The notes under the pieces: model-generated | Told to the model about the DNA's origin: nothing | Databases searched by the model: none | Seen by the model: only the letters and a program-made list of their open reading frames with translations | Part shown: positions 1 through 9,424 of the stretch, piece after piece | How positions within the stretch are numbered: the first letter of the stretch is position 1 | Layout: each line of letters starts with the position of its first letter | From: RHKX01 sp963823565 | GTDB taxonomy: Bacteria; Actinomycetota; Thermoleophilia; Solirubrobacterales; 70-9 | Assembly (NCBI GenBank): GCA_963823565.1 | Contig: CAWGLR010000001.1 | Location: forward strand, 1,054,001 to 1,118,000 | Reading direction: 5' to 3' | Length of the DNA: 64,000 bases | Position numbers and translations under genes: made by a program

Positions 1-1184
1 GCCTCGGTGGTGCTCGCCTTGGCGGCCTCGAGGTTCTCCTTCGCCCGCTCCTGCGCCGCACCGCGCGCGTACTTGGCGATGAACTCCTCGGTCTGCAGAC
101 GCGCGTCGGCGTCGGGGCGCTGCGTGTGCGGCGACTTCATCAGGTACGAGGAGGGCCCGTCGAGCTGGCCGGAGATGCCGTTGTTGAGCGCCAGCTTGAT
201 CAGCCGGACCGCGTCGATGACGACGCCGGCGGAGTTCGGGGAGTCCCAGACCTCGAGCTTGAGCTCGACGTTGAGCGGGACGTCGCCGAAGCTCTTGCCC
301 TCGAGCCGGATGTGCGCCCACTTGCGGTCGGTCAGCCACGGCACGTAATCGGAGGGACCGACGTGCACGTCCTCGGCGGGGAGCTCCATTCCCATGACCG
401 AGGTGACTGCGTTCGTCTTCGAGATCTTCTTCGAGTCGAGCCGCTCGCGCTCGAGCATGTTGAAGAAGTCCATGTTGCCGCCGACGTTGAGCTGCGAGGT
501 GTGCTGCATCTCGACGCCGCGCTCGTGGAAGAGGCGGGCGAGCTGGCGATGGACGATCGTGGCTCCGACCTGCGACTTGATGTCGTCGCCGATGATCGGC
601 AGCCCGGCCTCCTCGAACCGCTGGTCCCAGTAGTCCTCGCGGGCGATGAACACCGGCAGGCAGTTGACGAAGCCGACGCCGGCCTTGAGGGCCTGCTCGA
701 CGTACCACTTGGTCGCCTGCTCGGAGCCGACCGGCAGGTAGCAGACGAGGACGTCCGTCTTCGTGTCCTGAAGGATCTTGACGATGTCGGCCGTGGGCCC
801 GGGCGCCTTGGTGATCCTCTGCTTGAGGTACTTGCCGAGGCCGTCGTGGGTCATGCCGCGCTCGACCGTGATGCCCATCTTCGGCACCTCGGCGAACTTG
901 ATCGTGTTGTTCTGGCCGGACCAGATCGCCTCGCCGAGGTCCTTTCCGACCTTGTCGGCGTCGATGTCGAAGGCGGCGGTGAACTCGATGTCGCGGACGT
1001 GGTAGCCGCCGAGGTCGACGTGCATCAGCCCGGGAACGGACTCCGCCGGATCGGCGTCCTTGTAGTACTGGACGCCCTGGATGAACGAGTTGGCGCAGTT
1101 GCCGACGCCGACGATCGCGACGCGGACCTTGCCGTCGTCGGACCGGCCGCGGCCGTTGCTGTGCGCTCCGTTGGTGCTGGTCAT
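1..1184 (-). CDS. ino1: Inositol-3-phosphate (myo-inositol-1-phosphate) synthase, 3' end outside the window
   Basis: Converts glucose 6-phosphate to inositol phosphate with bound NAD, the first step of inositol-lipid synthesis. The visible 394 residues start MTSTNGAHSNGRGRSDDG, a disordered leader, followed by the Rossmann motif VAIVGVGNCANSFIQG. Family blocks follow: DVLVCYLPVGSEQATKWY, FVNCLPVFIA, GDDIKSQVGAT and NVGGNMDFFNM, which form the substrate and cofactor site. No stop is reached before position 1, so the C-terminus is missing. ATG at 1184 is favoured because AGGAGG (complement of 1198-1203) lies at good spacing. The next genes upstream on the same strand encode a phosphatidylinositol-synthase-type transferase and a PAP2 protein, so its product probably feeds phosphoinositide synthesis. 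The function call is safe from the motifs. Confidence 0.95.
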   Translation of the reverse strand, partial: MTSTNGAHSNGRGRSDDGKVRVAIVGVGNCANSFIQGVQYYKDADPAESVPGLMHVDLGGYHVRDIEFTAAFDIDADKVGKDLGEAIWSGQNNTIKFAEVPKMGITVERGMTHDGLGKYLKQRITKAPGPTADIVKILQDTKTDVLVCYLPVGSEQATKWYVEQALKAGVGFVNCLPVFIAREDYWDQRFEEAGLPIIGDDIKSQVGATIVHRQLARLFHERGVEMQHTSQLNVGGNMDFFNMLERERLDSKKISKTNAVTSVMGMELPAEDVHVGPSDYVPWLTDRKWAHIRLEGKSFGDVPLNVELKLEVWDSPNSAGVVIDAVRLIKLALNNGISGQLDGPSSYLMKSPHTQRPDADARLQTEEFIAKYARGAAQERAKENLEAAKASTTE

Positions 1185-1336
1185 GGGAAAGCGAAAGCCT
1201 CCTGGGTGTGAGTCGAGTGCCGGACGCGGGATTCGCACGCAGCTCCGCCGGGTGGGTCCCCCTCGGGGACCTGCGCGGGCGCAGGCGGCTCCGGGACGGC
1301 TACAGACACCTTACCCGCGATCGGGTTACATCGAAT

Positions 1337-1348
1337 CCCGAATTCGGG
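1337..1348. repeat. 12-bp perfect palindrome upstream of ino1
   Basis: CCCGAATTCGGG is a perfect palindrome in the 181-bp gap between the phosphatidyltransferase stop and the ino1 start, about 150 bp before the ino1 ATG. It could be an operator or part of a weak terminator. It has no T-run and no recognised regulator, so the role is open. Nothing else distinct was seen in this gap apart from the ino1 ribosome binding site. Confidence 0.3.
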
Positions 1349-1365
1349 GGAGCGGTGGACGGCGC

Positions 1366-2013
1366 TCAGGCGGTGCCGTCGAGCGCGCGGAGCTTCCCGC
1401 GCACGTGCCAGACGCGCTGAACGACCGTGAACGCGGTGAGCGCGACCATCGCCCAGATCGCCGCGGGCAGCAGGTCGAAGTCGGAGATCAGCTCACCGTC
1501 GGCGAACAACAGCCCCGCCGAGAGGATCACGACCCGGACCGGCCGGGTGGCGATCCCGACCTTGCACTCGACCCCCAGCGCCTCGGCCCGGGCGCGGGTG
1601 TAGGAGACCATCAGCGAGCCGAGCACGACGAGCAGGCACGCCGCGGCGACCGCCTCGTCCCCGCGCTCGGCGAAGTGCCAGCAGACGGCGGCGAGGACGA
1701 CCCCCTCCTCGATCCGGTCCAGCGTCGAGTCGAGGAAGGCGCCGAACTGCGTCCCCTTGCCCGACATCCGCGAGTAGCGGCCGTCGAGCGTGTCCATGAC
1801 CGAGCCGACGATGAAGGCGATGGCGCCGAGCACGAACAGGTCCTCGAGGATCAGCGCCGCGGCGGCGACGTTGAGCACCAGCCCGCTCATCGAGATGCCG
1901 TTCGGCGTCAGCCGCGACTCGATCAGCCGGTTGCGGGCGATCTCCCGGAGCTCCCCCATCGGCCGCTGCGGCGGCCCGCCCGCCGCGGGCTGCTGTGATG
2001 GCTCGCTCGCCAC
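1366..2013 (-). CDS. CDP-alcohol phosphatidyltransferase, phosphatidylinositol-phosphate synthase type
   Basis: Membrane enzyme that joins a CDP-diacylglycerol lipid to an alcohol, here most likely inositol phosphate. The signature D-xx-DG-xx-AR-(8)-G-xxx-D-xxx-D is present as DTLDGRYSR followed by GAFLDSTLDR, with Ser in place of the usual Ala. The later YTRARAEALG and VGIATRPVR segments match the phosphatidylinositol-phosphate synthase branch. Several hydrophobic helices follow. GTG at 2013 gives 215 residues and lies 29 nt after the PAP2 stop. An ATG at 1959 would give a shorter form, and neither has a clear Shine-Dalgarno sequence. The location beside ino1 is the main reason to favour inositol phosphate as acceptor; the exact alcohol is inferred. 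Confidence 0.85.
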   Translation of the reverse strand: MASEPSQQPAAGGPPQRPMGELREIARNRLIESRLTPNGISMSGLVLNVAAAALILEDLFVLGAIAFIVGSVMDTLDGRYSRMSGKGTQFGAFLDSTLDRIEEGVVLAAVCWHFAERGDEAVAAACLLVVLGSLMVSYTRARAEALGVECKVGIATRPVRVVILSAGLLFADGELISDFDLLPAAIWAMVALTAFTVVQRVWHVRGKLRALDGTA

Positions 2014-2042
2014 GGAGTGGAACCTACTCGGCGCCCGGGCGG

Positions 2043-2828
2043 CTAGGCGGTCGCCTCGGCCGGCGCCTCGGCGGGGACCGGGCGGAACGCCCACTGCCCG
2101 GGGCGGACCGGGGCGAGCACCCGCGACGCGATCAGCGCCGAGGCGCACGCCACGAGCGCGCCCGCCGCCGCGTCGATCCAGTAGTGGTTGGCGGTGACGA
2201 CGATCACGAAGAAGACGAGCACCGGGTAGAGCAACCACAGCCACCGCAGCCGGTTCTTGACGAGCGCGAACGCGGTCACGCCGATCATCGACGAGAACCC
2301 GATGTGCATGCTCGGGACCGCCGCGTACTTGTTGAGCAGCAGGCTCGCCGTCTTGGTGTCCTGGGCGCTGCCGGTGATGTTCGCGATCGTGTCGGTGAAC
2401 ATGTCGCCGGGGAGCAGCCGCGGCGGCGCCGTCGGGTAGAGGCCGTAGCCGACCAGCGCCAGCAGCATCGCGACCATGAACATGTTGCGGACGAAATAGA
2501 AGTTCTGGTTGTGGAACAGGTAGAGCCACGCGAGGAACGCGATCGTGATCGTGAAGTGGGAGTTCAGGTACAGCCAGTTGGCGATGTCGATCACCCATCC
2601 GTTGTCGAGCAGGCTGCGCTGGAGGCCGGGCTCGAAGAACGTCCCGAGACTGCGCTCGAGGTCGACGATCCGGTCCGCGTTCGCGTAGGCGAGGTCGGCC
2701 TTGCCGTCGACGAGGCCACGGACGAGCCCGTAGCACTGGTAGGCGACGAAGAAGAGGCCGAACTGAAGCAGGAGGTCCCACCACCCCCGCGGCAGCCGGC
2801 TCCCGATGTAGGAGAGCGGACGGAGCAC
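2043..2828 (-). CDS. PAP2-family membrane phosphatase/transferase of the Aur1 (inositolphosphotransferase-like) type
   Basis: A 261-residue polytopic membrane protein with about six hydrophobic segments. The three active-site blocks of PAP2/Aur1 enzymes are visible: YPTAPPRL, VPSMHIGFS (catalytic His) and TANHYWIDAAAG (His and Asp of the HxxxD block). In eukaryotes this branch includes inositol phosphorylceramide synthase. In bacteria it usually dephosphorylates lipid phosphates. Located directly upstream of a phosphatidylinositol-phosphate-synthase-like gene and ino1, it is a good candidate for removing the phosphate from PI-phosphate or moving the head group; that step is an inference. Start is GTG at 2828. 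Confidence 0.82.
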   Translation of the reverse strand: MLRPLSYIGSRLPRGWWDLLLQFGLFFVAYQCYGLVRGLVDGKADLAYANADRIVDLERSLGTFFEPGLQRSLLDNGWVIDIANWLYLNSHFTITIAFLAWLYLFHNQNFYFVRNMFMVAMLLALVGYGLYPTAPPRLLPGDMFTDTIANITGSAQDTKTASLLLNKYAAVPSMHIGFSSMIGVTAFALVKNRLRWLWLLYPVLVFFVIVVTANHYWIDAAAGALVACASALIASRVLAPVRPGQWAFRPVPAEAPAEATA

Positions 2829-2859
2829 GACGTGGCGATTGTAAAGAACGAGTTACCGG

Positions 2860-3690
2860 CTAGGCGGCTCGGTTGAGGAAACCCGCCACGCGCTCAACGA
2901 GCTCGGGCCGGTCGATCCACGGCCAGTGGCCGGCGCCCTCGAGCAGCTCCAGCTCGGCGCCGGGGAGGACCCGCGCGTACCAGCGCGCCTGCTCGGCGGC
3001 GATGTAGGGGTCCTCGGCTCCCCACGCGACCAGCGCCGGGCAGGCGAGCGTCCCCAGCCGCTCGCCGGCGAGGGCGAGCGCGAGCGGGTCGGCGGAGCGG
3101 TAGAGGCCGAGGATCGCGCGGCGCATCCCCGCGTCCCAACTCGCCCAGATGGCGTCGACCATCTCGTCCGGCATCGGCCGCCCCCCGGGACGGGCGAGGC
3201 GGAGGAGCTGGGCGACCGCGTACCGCGACGTCGTCGCGTTGAACGCCTCGCCGAGGCCGCGGCGGCGCCAGATCCGGGCGATCCAGTGCCAGCGGTAGGA
3301 GCCGTTGAGCGGGACGGCGTTGATCACGACGAGGCGCCGCACCCGCCCCGGGTCGCGCTGCGCGGCGGCGAGCGCGAGGCCTCCCCAATCGTGGACGACC
3401 AGCGAGTAGCCGTCCGGGGCGAGCTCGGCGAGGAGCTGCTCGGTGAAGTCGGCGTACGCAACGAGCGAGTGGTCGAACCGCCGCGGGTCGGGGCGCTCGG
3501 AGCGGCCGAAGCCCGGCAGGTCGAACGCGATCGCCGGCCCCTGAAGGCGCTCCAGGAACGGCACCCAGTCCAGCGAGCTCGTCGGATTGCCGTGGACGAA
3601 GACCGCCGGCGGCCGCTCGCCCGGGCGCTCGCGAACGAAGGTGCGGATCCCCGCGACCTCGATCGTCCGCTCGGTCAGGGCCGCAGCCAC
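2860..3690 (-). CDS. Alpha/beta hydrolase, haloalkane dehalogenase/epoxide hydrolase-like
   Basis: A 276-residue alpha/beta hydrolase. The oxyanion-hole motif VHGNPTSSLDW is near residue 33, the nucleophile elbow VVHDWGGLAL carries Asp rather than Ser, and the C-terminal His is in GAGHWPWID. Asp followed by Trp at the elbow is typical of haloalkane dehalogenases and epoxide hydrolases, which form an ester intermediate on Asp. The substrate cannot be read from sequence. GTG at 3690 is the most upstream start and leaves only 23 bp to the divergent sugar kinase. It lies 31 bp upstream of the PAP2 gene on the same strand and may share its transcript. Confidence 0.8.
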   Translation of the reverse strand: MAAALTERTIEVAGIRTFVRERPGERPPAVFVHGNPTSSLDWVPFLERLQGPAIAFDLPGFGRSERPDPRRFDHSLVAYADFTEQLLAELAPDGYSLVVHDWGGLALAAAQRDPGRVRRLVVINAVPLNGSYRWHWIARIWRRRGLGEAFNATTSRYAVAQLLRLARPGGRPMPDEMVDAIWASWDAGMRRAILGLYRSADPLALALAGERLGTLACPALVAWGAEDPYIAAEQARWYARVLPGAELELLEGAGHWPWIDRPELVERVAGFLNRAA

Positions 3691-3701
3691 GGCGGGGAAC
3701 C

Positions 3702-3707
3702 TATCCT
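3702..3707 (+). promoter_or_regulatory. Putative -10 element (TATCCT) for a leaderless sugar-kinase transcript
   Basis: TATCCT ends six bases before the GTG start and no Shine-Dalgarno sequence lies between them. This fits a -10 box whose transcript begins at or next to the start codon. The divergent gene starts 23 bp away, so the promoter would lie inside that gene's 5' end. Confidence 0.45.
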
Positions 3708-3713
3708 CGCCGG

Positions 3714-4634
3714 GTGAAGAGCGAAGCCTCCGGTCGCCTCGTCTGCCTCGGCGAGGCGCTCGTCGACCTGATCTGTCCCGACCCCGTCGACGATCCGCTC
3801 GAGGCGACGCGCTTCGAGGTCCGCTTCGGCGGGGCGCTCTCCAACGTCGCGGTCGCCGCCCGGCGGGCGGGTGCCCGGGTCGCGCTTGCCGGCGGGACGG
3901 GCGGGGATCGCTGGGGGCGGTTCATCCGGTCGCGACTCGCGGCCGAGGGAGTCGAGCTCGACCTCCAGAGGGAGCTGGACGGCGCGCGCACCCCATTCGC
4001 CTTCGCCACCCTGAGCCTCGAACGCGAGCCCGAGTTCGACATCCATGGCGCCGGGATCGATGCCGCGATCGCCTCGCTGGCGGGTCGCGAGCGGGAGCTC
4101 GCCACCGGCGCCGCCGCGCTCTGCTTCGGCTCGAACACGCTCGTCGCCGAGCGCTCGCGCGCGGTCACCGCGGGCGCACGCGACGCCTTCGCGGCTGCGG
4201 GGCTGCCGGTGCTGTTCGACCCGAACCTGCGCCCCGCCCGCTGGGACGACCTCGACCGCGCACGCGAGCGAGTGACCGAGTTCGCGCGTGGCGCCACCCT
4301 GCTGAAGAGCAACCGCTCGGAGGCCGAGTGGCTGACCGGGCGTTCCGGCGCGGGCGCCGCTGAGCTCGCGGCGGCCCTGCTCGAGCTCGGGCCCGAGCTC
4401 GTCGTCGTCACGGCCGGCGCCGAGGGCGCGGCGGCGCGCGGCGCGTGCTCGGCCGAGGTCCGCCCGCCCGCAGTCGACGTCGTCAGCCCACTCGGCTCCG
4501 GCGACGTCTTCATGGGAACGCTCGCCGCCGGGCTGCTCGACGGCGGCTGGGATCTCGGCCGCGCCCCGGCCGCGATCGAGGCTGCCGCGGTCGCGGGCAG
4601 CGAGGCGTGCACGCGGCTCGGAGCCTTCGACTAG
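3714..4634 (+). CDS. PfkB-family carbohydrate kinase (fructokinase/ribokinase-like)
   Basis: Phosphorylates a sugar using ATP. The 306-residue protein starts near GRLVCLGEALVDL, has the glycine-rich sugar-binding block VRFGGALSNVAVAARRAG near residue 40 and RWGRFIRSRLAAEGV, and carries the PfkB C-terminal active-site motif as LGSGDVFMGTLAAGLL. Ser replaces Ala in the usual GAGD, with the catalytic Asp kept. DPNLRPARWDD is typical of fructokinase-type members. GTG at 3714 is chosen because the next in-frame starts would remove the first strand. It is divergent from the hydrolase and lies 19 bp before the endonuclease III gene. Substrate is unassigned. Confidence 0.85.
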   Translation: MKSEASGRLVCLGEALVDLICPDPVDDPLEATRFEVRFGGALSNVAVAARRAGARVALAGGTGGDRWGRFIRSRLAAEGVELDLQRELDGARTPFAFATLSLEREPEFDIHGAGIDAAIASLAGRERELATGAAALCFGSNTLVAERSRAVTAGARDAFAAAGLPVLFDPNLRPARWDDLDRARERVTEFARGATLLKSNRSEAEWLTGRSGAGAAELAAALLELGPELVVVTAGAEGAAARGACSAEVRPPAVDVVSPLGSGDVFMGTLAAGLLDGGWDLGRAPAAIEAAAVAGSEACTRLGAFD

Positions 4635-4653
4635 GCGCGTAGGCTGCCGCCCG

Positions 4654-5424
4654 ATGAGCGGTGGCGGCGAACGGGGCTATGCCCGAGGCAGCGGAGGAGC
4701 GGGTGCCGCCGGCGACCTCGACCGCCGTCCCCGCTTCCCGGTCCCGCCGGGCTGGCGGCGGCCGAGCAGGGCGCGCGTCCGCGCGATCCGCGACCGGCTC
4801 CGCGAGATGTACGGGTCGCGGCGCAACGATCCGCACGGCGACCCGGTGCACGAGCTGGTGCTGACGATCCTCTCCCAGAACACGAGCGACAACAACCGCG
4901 ATGTCGCCTACCGCCGGCTTCGCGACCGCTTCGGCGACTGGGACGCGGTGCGCGACGCGCCGGTCGAGGAGGTCATCGAGGCGATCCGCCCCGGCGGGCT
5001 CGCGAACACGAAGGCCCCGCGCATCCAGGAGGTCCTCCGCGAGCTCGGGCCCGAGGCCGACCTCGACTGGATCCGGGACGCGCCGCGACAGGAGGCCATC
5101 GACTACATGACCTCCCTGCCCGGGGTCGGCCGCAAGACGGCCGCCTGCGTGATGATCTTCGCCCTCGACCGCCCCGAGATCCCGGTCGACACCCACGTCT
5201 ACCGGGTCGGCGGCAGGCTCGGGCTGTTCCCGCCGCGGATCTCGCTCGCGGGCGCCCACGACGAGATGCTCGCGATCACGGACCCCGAGGACGCCTACGA
5301 GCTCCACCTCAACCTGATCGCCCACGGCCGCCGCGTCTGCCGCCCCCGCCCGCGCTGCGGCGAGTGCGAGCTCTCGCGCATGTGCGTCGCCCGCCGGCTG
5401 GGCGCCGTCGAGCCGGTGGCTTGA
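4654..5424 (+). CDS. nth: Endonuclease III-like DNA glycosylase/AP lyase
   Basis: Base-excision repair enzyme that removes oxidised pyrimidines and nicks the abasic site. The 256-residue protein has a 35-residue low-complexity leader, then ILSQNTSDNNRD (substrate pocket), the helix-hairpin-helix LPGVGRKTA with the catalytic Lys, VDTHVYRV with the catalytic Asp, and a C-terminal iron-sulfur loop. The loop cysteines read C-x5-C-x2-C-x5-C, one residue shorter in the first gap than the C-x6 of the E. coli enzyme, but all four are present. A TAGGCT box lies eight bases before ATG 4654, suggesting a leaderless start. Confidence 0.9.
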   Translation: MSGGGERGYARGSGGAGAAGDLDRRPRFPVPPGWRRPSRARVRAIRDRLREMYGSRRNDPHGDPVHELVLTILSQNTSDNNRDVAYRRLRDRFGDWDAVRDAPVEEVIEAIRPGGLANTKAPRIQEVLRELGPEADLDWIRDAPRQEAIDYMTSLPGVGRKTAACVMIFALDRPEIPVDTHVYRVGGRLGLFPPRISLAGAHDEMLAITDPEDAYELHLNLIAHGRRVCRPRPRCGECELSRMCVARRLGAVEPVA

Positions 5425-5490
5425 CCCCCCGCTGCGGTTAGTATCTCCGCCGTCCGGCGGCCGACCAGATCGGCCCCGGCGCGGAACCGG

Positions 5491-5889
5491 ATGAACAAGC
5501 GCACCTTCATCTCCTTCGGACTGCTCGCCCTCCTCCTGGTGGTCGTGATCCCGTTCTGGGCCTTCGCGAAAGACGGCTCGCAGGGCTCCTCGCCCGAGAA
5601 GGTCGCGTCCTCCGACGACGACGCGCGCATGCTCTTCCAGACCAACTGCGGCTCCTGCCACACGCTCGCCCGCGGCGGCACGGACGGCGTCGTCGGCCCT
5701 GACCTCGACGAGCGCCTCGCCCCCGCCGGCCCCGCCACCGGCGATGCCGTCGCCGGCACCGCGAGCCGCGTCAAGTCCGCGATCGAGAACGGCTGCTGCT
5801 CGAAGCCCTACGCGATGCCCGCCGGCATCCTCCAGGGCAGCCAGGCCGACATCGTCGCCGACTTCGTGGCCCGCGTAGCGGGGCAGTAG
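5491..5889 (+). CDS. Membrane-anchored mono-heme cytochrome c
   Basis: A 132-residue electron carrier facing outside the membrane. Residues about 7-26 form one uncleaved hydrophobic anchor after MNKR. The heme attachment motif CGSCH is at residues 54-58 and the distal Met is probably the one in YAMPAGIL near residue 110. A Cys pair (GCCSKPYAM) just before it is unusual and may form a disulfide. Length and layout match small class I cytochromes of actinobacterial respiratory chains. No oxidase or reductase genes lie beside it, so its partner is unknown. No strong ribosome binding site is seen at ATG 5491. Confidence 0.85.
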   Translation: MNKRTFISFGLLALLLVVVIPFWAFAKDGSQGSSPEKVASSDDDARMLFQTNCGSCHTLARGGTDGVVGPDLDERLAPAGPATGDAVAGTASRVKSAIENGCCSKPYAMPAGILQGSQADIVADFVARVAGQ

Positions 5890-5951
5890 GTCGCCGGGGA
5901 GCTGGACGGAGGGCCGCCCTCGCGGGCGGGACGCTCGTCGCTGCCCGAACG

Positions 5952-5984
5952 CGCACTTTGGTCCGGATAGCGAGCCAAAGTGCG
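5952..5984. repeat. Intergenic hairpin, copy A of a three-copy family
   Basis: Ten-base perfect arms CGCACTTTGG (5952-5961) and CCAAAGTGCG (5975-5984) enclose a 13-nt loop containing ATAGCG. It lies between two convergent genes. Read on the minus strand, the loop and right arm resemble the hairpin at 27748-27790, sharing CGCTAT and ACCAAAGT. No T-run follows, so it is not a textbook terminator, although its position between two gene 3' ends would suit one. Confidence 0.7.
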
Positions 5985-6075
5985 ATCTCACGGAGCGGGC
6001 ACCGGCGGCCCAACCCGGCAGTTGACGACGACCGCCGCCCGGAGGCGGCGGCCGGTCGTCCCTATCGAGTGAGGG

Positions 6076-7272
6076 CTACTTCTTCTTCGGCTTGGTGAGC
6101 TTCAGCTTGCTCCAGAGCCCACCGTGGTCGGAGGCGACGACGCCGCCCGGACCGCTGACGAGCGGGTCGTTGCCCGTCACCTTGGACTTGAGCTGCTTCA
6201 CCTTCGGCTTGGCGAAGATGTGGTCGACCGTGTGGTCGAACCGGTACTCGCCGATGACGTCGTCGAACACGTCGGGGTAGCAGCAGGTCTGCCGCGTCCC
6301 GAGGTTGGTGAGCCCGAAGTCCTGCGTGTAGGCGTTGTAGGCGCCGGAGTCACCCGGGTCGGTGAAGCCCTCGCCGACGTGGTCCTTCGGACCGCCGGAG
6401 TTGATGTCGCCGAGGAAGATCAGCTGCTTCTTGGTGCGCAGCGGACCGCCCGAGGCGAACATCTCGCGGGCCTGGGCCTCGCGGATCGCCGGATCGCCGA
6501 AGGCCTCGAGATGAGCGTTGACGAACTTGAAGCTCGCCCCGCGCGTCTTCTTCGAGCCCTTGACCTTGGCCTCGACGGAGACCCAGCCGCGATCGACGTT
6601 GATCGGGACGAGCCCGCCGAGGACGACCGAGTAGCGGTTCTCGAAGTGACCCATGTCGGGGCTCTTCGCCTTCACCTTGCTGCCCTTGCGGACGAGGATC
6701 GCGTCGCGCATGGTCAGCCGGCCGTCCATGTCGGCGCCGCACAGGAGGCCCGAGCCGGTGGCGTCGCTGCCGTCGGTGTCGGCCGGCAGCTCCTGTTCGA
6801 ACTCGTCCTGGACGACGGCGACCTTGTAGTTCGCGCCGCGTGCCTTCAGCTCGTCCTGGAGCAGCTGCAGGAAGTCGTAGCGGACATTGGTCGCCTCGGT
6901 CGCCGTGTAGTCGGAGGGCGTCTGCTCATGCCAGAGCGCGACCTCCTGAAGCCCGAGCAGATCCGGCTTCGCCTTCGCGATCTCCGCCGCGAGCAGCTTC
7001 GCCCGCTCCGGGAAGTTCGAGGCATCGACGTCGTTGACGATCTGGCCGCCGGCGTCGATCGCCCCGCAGAGGCTGTCGGCGTTGATCGCCGGGCCGAGGT
7101 CGGCGCCGAGATAGACATTGCGCGTCATCACGGTCACGGACGGATCCTTCTTCTTGTGCTTCTTGCCGGCGGTGCTCGCAGCGGGGGCGAGCAGCGCCAT
7201 CAGCGCCAGCCCGAACAGGGCCAGCATCAGGGTGCGGGAGCGTTGGTCGCCCCCGGCTCGTAGGGCGTTCAA
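6076..7272 (-). CDS. Secreted endonuclease/exonuclease/phosphatase (DNase I fold) family protein
   Basis: A 398-residue protein with a signal peptide (RSRTLMLALFGLALMALLAP, ending near ASTAG) followed by a Lys-rich stretch. The DNase I-fold metal and catalytic motifs are visible: TRNVYLGAD, LLGLQEVALW (metal Glu), NAHLEAFGD (His), FLGDINSG (Asp-x-Asn) and ASDHGGLW (final Asp-His). Members cleave DNA/RNA, phosphodiesters or sphingomyelin, so the substrate is open; export argues for an extracellular nuclease or phospholipid enzyme. TTG at 7272 is chosen because AGAGGAG (complement of 7281-7287) lies eight bases upstream. A longer frame to 7338 has no such site. It is divergent from dnaK. Confidence 0.82.
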   Translation of the reverse strand: MNALRAGGDQRSRTLMLALFGLALMALLAPAASTAGKKHKKKDPSVTVMTRNVYLGADLGPAINADSLCGAIDAGGQIVNDVDASNFPERAKLLAAEIAKAKPDLLGLQEVALWHEQTPSDYTATEATNVRYDFLQLLQDELKARGANYKVAVVQDEFEQELPADTDGSDATGSGLLCGADMDGRLTMRDAILVRKGSKVKAKSPDMGHFENRYSVVLGGLVPINVDRGWVSVEAKVKGSKKTRGASFKFVNAHLEAFGDPAIREAQAREMFASGGPLRTKKQLIFLGDINSGGPKDHVGEGFTDPGDSGAYNAYTQDFGLTNLGTRQTCCYPDVFDDVIGEYRFDHTVDHIFAKPKVKQLKSKVTGNDPLVSGPGGVVASDHGGLWSKLKLTKPKKK

Positions 7273-7418
7273 GATTGCTTCTCCTCTTGTCGGTCTCTCT
7301 CTGAGTGGGCGTCCTCCGCGCCCATCCCCATCACACATGAGAACACGACTTCCGTCGAGATGTCGCGGTCACCCGTTCGCGCCGTTTGGTGAGCAAGGAA
7401 TAGATCTGCTAGCCTCCC

Positions 7419-7445
7419 ACTCAGATTTTCATTAGCAACTCAAAT
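7419..7445 (+). promoter_or_regulatory. Direct repeat ACTCARAT in the dnaK upstream region
   Basis: ACTCAGAT (7419-7426) and ACTCAAAT (7438-7445) are 19 bp apart start to start, about two helical turns, and lie 50-75 bp before the dnaK ATG in the 222-bp divergent gap. ACTCAA is one half of the HspR box (CTTGAGT-N7-ACTCAAG), but the matching left half is absent. These may be tandem half-sites for the HspR encoded in the same operon; that is inferred. A GGAGG ribosome binding site precedes dnaK. No convincing -35/-10 pair stands out. Confidence 0.4.
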
Positions 7446-7494
7446 CAGGCTTAGGCGTGGCATCGCCCCCGCGTGGGCCCTGGAGGAAACAGAC

Positions 7495-9390
<1,896 letters not shown>

Positions 9391-9424
9391 CGCAGCCGGC
9401 TGACGGCGGAGACGCGGGACTCAC

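Noticed and set aside
126..1211. Plus-strand frame opposite ino1
   Set aside because: It is antisense to the clearly recognisable inositol-phosphate synthase and shows no motif.
1366..2784. Minus-strand frame of 472 codons joining PAP2 DNA to the phosphatidyltransferase
   Set aside because: The first 250 codons are an out-of-frame reading of the PAP2 gene; the phosphatidyltransferase starts near 2013.
7424..7444. Canonical HspR box (CTTGAGT-N7-ACTCAAG) upstream of dnaK
   Set aside because: Only the right half (ACTCAAA) is present; the left half at the required position reads GATTTTC.
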